DNA of 60,000 nucleotides, taken from Acanthaster planci. Lineage: Eukaryota; Echinodermata; Asteroidea; Valvatida; Acanthasteridae. The translations under genes and the position numbers were made by a program. The notes beneath the pieces were generated by a model. It was given only the letters and a program-made list of their open reading frames with translations, searched no databases and had not been told where the DNA came from. Positions 53,404 to 60,000 of this stretch are shown here, piece after piece; the stretch's first letter is position 1, and every line of letters starts with the position of its first letter. The DNA lies in assembly GCF_001949145.1 (NCBI RefSeq), contig NW_019091366.1, forward strand, positions 69,633-129,632, written 5' to 3'.

Positions 53404-54715
53404 CTGTGTAGCAATATCAACTACTGAAGTGGTCAATGTAACCACGATGTACGCACCAACGAAGTGTATCAACGAAAGCTGGTTATTATCAAGGCAATAA
53501 ACGCTAAAAAACAAAGCATCCAGTTGTATAATGTCAGATGACTAATTTCTGACTGGACCAACAGAAAGTGTTTAAAAACCATGCACCTTTGCCCAACTAC
53601 AATGAGGTTTCAATCATTGAAAACTGATCGCCTTTATCAGTTTTGTTTGTTGAAAGAAACTCCACCCCTACCGATTACGAAAAGACGAATTTATCACGGT
53701 GCGTCTGCAAAGGGAACAACGACGCTTTCAACACAAGTCGTAACCTGCAAACAAAGATTACAAAACAGCTGAGGATTGCACGAAATGAGCGGCCAAACCT
53801 AAGTGGCTGTCAAAGTTAATTATGGGTAGAGATAGGGGAGAGAGATACCATTTTCTTTCTCGTGAGTTTCGGTAGAGGTTATCTGCGATTAGAAGCATAT
53901 TAAAAGTTACCGGGGAAACAATAAAGATATGATATGCTGAAAATATACATGTATATCACCCCACGGGAGCGATTGTATAATGATCGGGCTCAGTGTTCAC
54001 AGTAAATCATCAACAAGGGCCCCAGTCTGCTTTCAGCACCCTTTCTGCACTTTTTTCAACTGAATTTTTGTACATTTGGCAGGAACACAGGCGAAGGACA
54101 ATAACGGTACGTCACTTGATAGGTTTTGCGTTTTTCCGAAGCGCTTATAAAGGAAAGAATTTAATTTCTCCCAGCGAAGGATCTCCTAAAGGTAGAGAAA
54201 TTCCGTTTTCACTTTGTAAACAACATCGTGATTGTGATGATCTGCTATTTTGATTCAGAGCCGCTATTCGGTCGGTAAAGAGACTACCCAATATGTTTAC
54301 AAAATTACATGTAGGCCTAATCGAAGTTCCTAGTGCAAAGCACGGACCCTTGTTCCGTGCCCCTCATAACCCCAAACATCACAAATGGTATTTTGATAAT
54401 TTATATCCGGGTGCTGGTAAAGTAACAAAGTTTACTGATATGAAGAATTGATCTAGACTTGTATTAAGTCGGCAGCTTGTCAAAGATGAGGCCTTTATCA
54501 CAAAAACTTTGGCACGTAGCCTATGGCGTGTTCTTGTTTTCAAAACAAGCTTCAACGTCTGAAGCGTCTCTAGCTTTTACGAATCACTTCGCTCCGCGTA
54601 AAACGAAACAAACCCGAAAATCAGTATTATGATATATGGCCGGATACGGCCGACTTGGAAATATAAGTTGAGTTGCTTTTGTAGACGTCAATAACGATTT
54701 AAGGAGTCTCTTGGC
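53404..54715. other. Intergenic region upstream of the WAP/Kazal gene
   Basis: No other gene is supported. The region just before 54716 presumably includes the promoter and 5' UTR. A GACGTCA near 54683 resembles half of a CRE but has no supporting context. Confidence 0.35.
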
Positions 54716-54788
54716 ATGAATTTTCTAACGAGGTTCCCATTAGCTCTACTTGGGTGTGTTTTGTTGGGACTTTGCATAGTTGTCGGGG
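54716..54788 (+). CDS. Exon 1: signal peptide
   Basis: ATG at 54716 is followed by a short polar-basic stretch (N-F-L-T-R) and then a hydrophobic core rich in Leu, Val, Gly and Cys (PLALLGCVLLGLCIVV), ending Gly-Gly. This is a textbook secretory signal. The exon ends in a strong donor, G|GTAAGT, after one base of codon 25 (phase 1). The start context is moderate, with G at -3. A separate signal-peptide exon ending in phase 1 is typical of modular extracellular genes. Confidence 0.85.
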
Positions 54789-57700
54789 GTAAGTATCATC
54801 GTGCTGCGGCCGTCCGCAGCATGGTATCGAGGAGAACATGCGTCAAAAATTCTGTCATGGGATAGGCTCGGCGAGCGCCGGCATTTTGCGATACGGCAAG
54901 AGATCAGAGGAACGCCGAGAAATTCTACCAGGGTAAAGTAATCAAAGGACAACGGCTGAACCATTCTTTCGATAAATTATAGGGAAAAGAGGAAAGGGGA
55001 GATACCAAAGACAAGTTGATCTCCCGAAATAACCAAAAGTCGCTTCAACGCAAAATCTCATAAATGCTGAAGAATACTTATAAGAGAAGCTTTAATTATT
55101 CAATCTCTGTGGTCTTTTCCGTCTGGCAGAATGGTGAAAAAATGACATTTTAAAACTCTCGGGCTGCAAACAGGACAACTATGCACAAAAATGGACGATT
55201 TTTGCCCTGCAGTATGAAGACCTGTAACTGTATCCACTGACAAGAAAACAACCATCTACATCTCTGTGTTCTCTGACTTTCATTGAGATCGGGAAAAAAA
55301 TTACAGCAAAATGTGAAGGGAATTTCCTGTTATAACTTCGGAGAAAGAGAGGGGTTTGAACAGTCTCCTCGTCGTCGTTTCCTCCACTGTAGCTTCTATT
55401 ATCCCTCCAGGTAACAGTCATGACCGGCCTCCGTGCCCGACCAAATCCCATTCCTTCTTCTTCATGGTTGGCTCCGCTAAATGCATAAGGTTACCGAGCT
55501 GTTCCCACAGCAACTGCATCGCGGGGGAAGAGTGCCGATGCACCGACTGCGGTCTTCGCTGCGGTGAGCATCACCTTTGGATATTGCGCACTTTTTGCCG
55601 TTTCATTTGTAGGTTGTAACCCCAATATCCATGTCTCAAATGATTTCGGGAGTATTTTTTCACCAACTTTTCGATTTTGCTTTTACCTATCCCCCTCATG
55701 ATAATTAGAAACGCTATGCCCAACGTCCGAGCGCGACTTCCAATTCATCGGCCACAAGGACGGACCGTGCAACCGGCCGGGATGTGACGGTGGCGCACTG
55801 TGCTCGGGCCATACCGAGGTGTGCCTGTGTGTGTCCGGTTGTGGGCACAGGTGTCTGAAGCTGTCCGATCGTCAAACTCCCCCCACCACACAAGGTACGC
55901 TCACATATATTTAAATGGATGCGTTTATTTTTTACCTCCAGTTTTGTTGCTGTTATTTGTTTTGCTTACAGTTCTTGTTTGACATTCAAACCATGTTTTT
56001 AAGTTCGGGGGCAACCGCTAGCAAGCTACACAGCTTCCCGAACTATTATATTGAGTAGTATAACACTGTGCTCCCATTTTACGTACAGCAAAACGACAGC
56101 CACTATTTTCCCCCAATTTCATCTTTACTATACAGACCAATGAGAATTCTTTTTAGATAGCCTTGACGCTGGAGTACATTTTCGGCTTTCTCAGCGACAA
56201 AAAAAGTTGCAGAGAGTTTCCACATTTTGGTATTTTCTCTTCTTTGGCTTCTTTCTCTTCGTTGCTGCGGAAATATTCGGTAGCAGTCCCATGAACATCC
56301 CTTTCTCGTTAATGTTTTCACTGGGCACATTGGTGCTCGCGATTTCAAAAGAATCTCTCTAAAACCGAATTCCTTCCTAGAATGACATTACATCAACAGT
56401 TCCCCCAGTTCTCCTGAAAAGCATTAAAAAAAATTGTTCTAATAATGCTAGTCCGTTTTTATTCATTTAAGAGGTACAGACTTAACATTTGTTTAAACTA
56501 TGTGAAGAATAAAACAGCATTGCATGAATCCTTTAATGTACAGAGCCTAGGCCCTGTGAGCAGACAAGCGGCAACGGGAAATTAGTTATTCTGGGCGGGC
56601 TAAGGCTCAACCGGGATGAAATGTGCAGGGGACTGGCCCATTGCAGCAGCCACGACGACTGCCCGGACCATCAAAGTTGTACTTGCAACAGCATATGCGG
56701 ACTGAGGTGCCTCAACAAGATGGTGCCAGACCAGCCGACGACAAGCCGTCCAGGTAGGCAGTCGACTGTAGTCTTTAATTCTACAGCCGAAATCACGTTG
56801 AGTGTGGAGAGAGTCACGGGCTAAGCCAGGACATCCAATTCCAGGGAAGGGCAGTTGTTGTCAGTCATAGGAAGTCTTTACCGGTTTTCAGATAATGTCC
56901 ACATGTCTCAGAACAAGGAGACACGGGGGTTCCGGTGTTAAGATGAGGATAGTGGCTAGGAGAAGCAAGATAAACCGACCAATCTTGAAGCTAATAGCTG
57001 TGTCATTTGCTGAAGCTGGTCTCGTGGGAAAAAGATGTACCGGTAGTCACCACTCGGAGTTGCTTCCATTGTGAGGTTGCAAGAGCAATTCAAATCGACG
57101 TTCATAAGTTCTGACAAGTTTCAGATTGATAAAGTTGCTGCTTTGATACTCTCCATCCATTAAAACCCAAAATGTCCGCAGAAAACGACTACCTGCATGC
57201 AATCACCATTCACCAGTATCACGTCTATAAGCTAGAAAGACACTTTGGTCAAAGAATGGGAAAATACGAAGCTTTCTAAAGAACAGGACTTTCGCTGAAA
57301 AACCTGGCGCGTACTTGAAAAACTAGACCTTTGATTTGGACGAAAGGGGAAGTTGCTATAACCGACACTTTGACGGCACGGATCTTCATTTGGCCATCGA
57401 ATCCCCCACTTTGTCAGCAAGACTGACAGTTAGCTGACCAAAACCGGCACACTAAGCAAAACCAATATTTCGACGACGAAAAAGGAATTTAGTCCTTAAC
57501 TTTGCAATACGCTGGTACCCTACCGAAAAAGAAAACGAAAAACTCCGAACAAGGTCGGCTTTGGGTGGACGATAAAGTTTTGTCTGGAACTCTAGTATCG
57601 TGCTGGCAAAACCAGCACTTTTAAACTGGAACTCTGACAGCAAGTGTCACAAAGTGACCAGCACAAAGACCACCTGAATACTGTTTTCCCAAGGCAATCT

Positions 57701-58988
57701 TGCCAACATTCACTGAAAAAAATGTCTGAAATTAAGTCTGACCAGTTGACGTCAACCCGGTCTTTGTCAGTCAGAAATACCAACCAATTATAATATTTCA
57801 AAATCCCATTACAGCTCATACTACATCTTCGGGCTTCTCGCGCTTGACCTGTAGCATCAACAAGACAGGTGATCCAGGCTGCCGACGGAAATGGTCCCTC
57901 TGTCGCCGCTACAAGCACCGTCACGTGTGCGGCAGTGACGGGCGCACCTACCGGACGCTCTGTCACTTCCGAGAGCAGAGGACCGCAGGAGTTGACGTCG
58001 CCCACCGCGGGCCCTGTCACCCCGAACACCAACACATAGCCGCAGGGGGATTCCGTGATGGGTGCAAGGGTACCGTTGAACACGGCGGAGGTCAGACCAA
58101 CGACACGGAAACTGAGGACACGGGTGAGTTGGAGTTGCTGAATTGAGATAGGGATTGGTTAGGTGATACTCCACAGAGATTTGTTGGAATGGTTGCGTTG
58201 AAGAGAACATGACGGGGGTTGAAACGTCAACTGGCAAAGTGATCAAGTTGAGACGTAGTTAGTGTGTGACGAAACACAGTGTGGCCGGCCCTTCAGAGAA
58301 ATCTCTATTCGCTGACTTCCTCCTCCTCCGTTGGATGTTTCAGACGATCAGGGAAGTAGAGAATGTTCCAGTCACGGCCCGTTACCGACCGAGTCCAGCA
58401 CTCCTCCAGACAAAGAACTTGCAACCACCTCGGCGTGCGACGCCCTGCTGCCCTGCAAGGACGACTCGGACTGCCGGCGGGGATGCGAGATCTGCCGCTG
58501 TTTTCTGGGTTGCGGAATGAGATGTGGAAACCCCGATACTGATGATACGCCTACAGCAGCTGGTAAATTACACTTGGAATCGATAAGTTAGACAGCATAT
58601 AAGCTACTGTACCCGAGTTAAGTTTCAGTGCGAGTGGTTATGAAATGAGTTGCAGCCTAAACAATGCTCAAGGCTTGGCTGCAAAACGGGATCTAGCTCG
58701 GGTCACGCATTATGTTTCAATTCGCAAAGTACTCTTTAGCAGGCGGCATCGTTGTTCTCAATAAAACCAGCACCCTTGATTTTCTCACTGAAGTTATGGA
58801 ACACTGCGATTCAGATTTGCTTCTCATTCTTCCACATTTTGTTGAAGATAACGCTCAAAACTCCGACCCTTCCGATAGCACAACTACCTCAGCTGGTTCC
58901 AACTTCACGACACATGCTGAAATCCGTAGCCACGATACCTCAGCAACCGACCCACCTCAAGCTAACACCGGACACGGACAGCCGCCAG
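54716..58988 (+). CDS. Secreted WAP-like x3 / Kazal / WAP-like protein, seven exons seen, possibly 3'-incomplete
   Basis: Assembled by hand from splice sites. Exons: 54716-54788, 55411-55563, 55709-55894, 56544-56753, 57815-58123, 58344-58562 and 58848-58988. They give 1,291 nt, 430 complete codons, all in one frame. Every intron is GT-AG and phase 1. Protein order: signal peptide (1-24), WAP-like domains at residues 33-75, 79-124 and 142-193, Kazal-like domain (220-275), WAP-like domain (318-371), Ser/Thr-rich linker (384 on). WAP and Kazal modules are usually serine-protease inhibitors or antimicrobial proteins of the extracellular space, so a secreted inhibitor or defence role is inferred. 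All four WAP-like modules have the motif C-x-C-x2/3-C-G-x-R-C. The last exon ends either at a phase-1 donor (58988) or at TAA 59012-59014; the donor fits the pattern of all earlier exons. I do not recognise the gene by name. Confidence 0.85.
55411..55563 (+). CDS. Exon 2: WAP-like domain 1
   Basis: The acceptor ATCCCTCCAG| and donor G|GTGAGC frame 51 codons, phase 1-1. Eight cysteines at residues 33, 49, 55, 60, 66, 68, 71 and 75 have the spacing C-x15-C-x5-C-x4-C-x5-C-x-C-x2-C-x3-C and end in CGLRC. This follows the WAP four-disulfide core order, but a residue (Arg67) separates the two middle cysteines that are adjacent in canonical WAP domains. It is the shortest module of the four. Confidence 0.85.
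55709..55894 (+). CDS. Exon 3: WAP-like domain 2 plus Thr/Pro linker
   Basis: Acceptor ATAATTAG| and donor G|GTACGC frame 62 codons, phase 1-1. Cysteines at 79, 96, 101, 107, 114, 116, 120 and 124 have the spacing x16, x4, x5, x6, x1, x3, x3, ending CGHRC. A short Pro/Thr-rich linker (about 125-137) follows. The acceptor has a pyrimidine-rich tract (TTTTACCTATCCCCCTC) just upstream. Confidence 0.85.
56544..56753 (+). CDS. Exon 4: WAP-like domain 3
   Basis: Acceptor AATGTACAG| and donor G|GTAGGC frame 70 codons, phase 1-1. Cysteines at 142, 165, 171, 177, 183, 185, 189 and 193 have the spacing x22, x5, x5, x5, x1, x3, x3, ending CGLRC. The CSSHDDCPDHQSC stretch is the closest of the four to the classical WAP C-x5-C-x5-C core. 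Pro/Thr/Ser linker follows. The polypyrimidine tract at the acceptor is weak, so a few bases of uncertainty at the 5' edge remain. Confidence 0.8.
56754..57814 (+). other. Intron 4 with degenerate internal repeats
   Basis: The largest intron seen in this gene, about 1.06 kb. The 3' two-thirds (about 57230-57790) contain many diverged variants of short motifs such as CCAGCAC/GTGCTGG, ACTTTG-AC and GACCAG, often in alternating orientation. This suggests an old tandem array. I looked for a further cysteine-rich exon here and found none. Confidence 0.4.
57815..58123 (+). CDS. Exon 5: atypical Kazal domain
   Basis: Acceptor CCCATTACAG| and donor G|GTGAGT frame 103 codons, phase 1-1. The Kazal signature is VCGSDGRTYRTLC (C246-x6-Y253-x3-C257) followed by AGVDVAHRGPC (C275). 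Preceding cysteines are at 220, 230 and 237; C237-x8-C246 is one residue longer than the usual x7. The cysteine expected shortly after C257 (fifth Kazal cysteine) is absent, and a seventh cysteine (291) lies in the Gly/His-rich tail. If C237 is the second Kazal cysteine, the reactive-site P1 would be Arg239, which would favour trypsin-like proteases; this is inference. N-glycosylation sequons: N-K-T near 223 and N-D-T in the tail. Confidence 0.85.
58344..58562 (+). CDS. Exon 6: WAP-like domain 4
   Basis: Acceptor TTGGATGTTTCAG| and donor G|GTAAAT frame 73 codons, phase 1-1. Cysteines at 318, 342, 348, 354, 358, 361, 363, 367 and 371. The core CKDDSDC...CRCFLGCGMRC is very close to the classical WAP core (C-x-D-x-D-C ... 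CC-x3-CGM-x-C), but again has CxC. It has nine cysteines; Cys358 is extra relative to the other three modules. A 23-residue Ser/Thr/Pro-rich insert separates C318 and C342. Confidence 0.85.
58848..58988 (+). CDS. Exon 7: Ser/Thr/Pro-rich linker, cysteine-free
   Basis: The acceptor follows a pyrimidine-rich tract (TTGCTTCTCATTCTTCC...GTTGAAG|). The reading frame continues with a Ser/Thr-rich stretch containing an N-F-T sequon and ends PPG at a possible donor G|GTACTA. Used as an internal exon it is 141 nt (47 codons, phase 1-1), like all others. If unspliced, the frame stops at TAA 59012-59014. A mucin-like O-glycosylated spacer is likely. Confidence 0.65.
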
Positions 58989-59014
58989 GTACTACAGGGA
59001 CGGTCCAATATTAA

Positions 59015-60000
59015 GCCGCTCGTCGCTAACCGGTGGATGTAGACGTAGGACTGTGTTCATGCGATCCAACGACGTCCAAGGCTTGAACAATTCACGGTCC
59101 GTTCGGGGCACCCCAATGGATACATCACTTCATCAAAAAACAACTCTGCAAATTATAGTTTTTACAAATTACGTAATTTTGATACTCAATATACATGTAT
59201 AAATCCTTAAGTTTAAGGTGAAAATTTGAAAACGTGCCCCCGTGTAATGTATAGTAATGGTCGGCTGGTGCACCAAGTCAGATTTTTTTCATAACATTCC
59301 ATTCCCTTCCCATGTTGTTAAGAAACCTCCTGATTATGCACAAAACCACACCTCTCCGAAGATCGCTTGCACTTTCCGTCACGTTATATCCCACAATCCT
59401 TTACGGCCACCGTCTTTGGGGTCTCGCGTCCCCGCGCGCAATTTAGGCAACACTTTCCAATCTAAAAAAAAACCCGTTTTGCGCTCACGTACAGAGATCA
59501 CTGCGGATGAAGAACCCAATTATGTACAAGTGTTGTAATCAAGAGTCGCTGTAAGACTAGATACTTACGTCGTTGATGAAGGATAAAAGAGATTCACGGG
59601 AAAGTAATGACGTCAGTGCAAACGGTCAATTGTGCTCACCCCTCTGTTACGGGGGAATCTGTGGGATATTTTACTTAAACGTGCAAGTGTGTCGGCCTTA
59701 AACTGTGCAAGGGGTGGCATTACCGACATGCAAAGACAGGGTACGAGGTGGTGATGCTCGGGAGTATGAACACATGTATATTCAGTTTGTTGCGGGAAGG
59801 AGGACGTGGGTGGGACCATTAAAGCTGTAAATACCATCAAAACTATTGCACAGTAAAACCCTTAAAGATTGCTAGCTGGATTCTTTGTCCAAAAAAAATA
59901 CATGTTTATACGTCAACAGTAATATCGTTTACGTTATTTTTGTTTAATCTAGGCTTGTGAAGAAAAAAAGGTCACCGATAACAGTGACCCACATTAAACT
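59015..60000. other. Downstream region, no further exon recognised
   Basis: No cysteine-rich exon with matching phase was found, and there is no AATAAA soon after the possible stop at 59012. If the WAP/Kazal gene continues, this is intron and the next exon lies beyond the window. Confidence 0.4.

Noticed and set aside
56754-57814. Additional WAP-like exon in intron 4
   Set aside because: No frame shows the eight-cysteine spacing with phase-1 splice sites.

Overview
The window looks like animal nuclear DNA. It is AT-rich and non-coding over most of its length, the few real coding exons have typical GT-AG introns, and interspersed repeats are common. The best-supported protein is a dopamine D1-like/beta-type amine receptor, which together with the repeat types suggests an invertebrate deuterostome. 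Amphioxus is my first guess, but I cannot exclude another marine invertebrate.

Layout. Positions 1-37,688 hold no protein gene I can support. They carry several repeats: a 63-bp-arm hairpin at 3.5 kb that contains a histone-type 3' stem-loop; a terminal-inverted-repeat element with internal 21-bp repeats at 15.5 kb; a related histone-type stem-loop at 15.8 kb; a (CAAA)n tract at 25.7 kb; three copies of an unrecognised ~180-bp repeat between 26.7 and 32.3 kb; a tRNA-derived SINE at 33.0 kb; and a small inverted-repeat element at 33.4 kb. An intronless 431-codon class A GPCR lies at 37,689-38,984. From 38,985 to 54,715 I see no gene, only a hAT-like non-autonomous element at 53.2 kb and weaker repeats.

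From 54,716 to at least 58,988 (+ strand) I assembled a seven-exon secreted-protein gene that is not visible as one open frame. It runs: signal peptide, three WAP-like cysteine-rich domains, one atypical Kazal domain, a fourth WAP-like domain, and a Ser/Thr-rich linker. Every intron is phase 1 and every internal exon is a multiple of three, so each domain is a symmetric exon. All four WAP-like domains carry Cys-x-Cys where canonical WAP domains have adjacent cysteines. The gene may continue beyond the window.

The two genes show no functional link. The receptor would act at the surface of neural or neuroendocrine cells. The WAP/Kazal protein is probably an extracellular protease inhibitor or host-defence protein. 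The most unusual items are the CxC WAP-like/Kazal gene, the histone 3'-end-like hairpins and the three-copy dispersed repeat.
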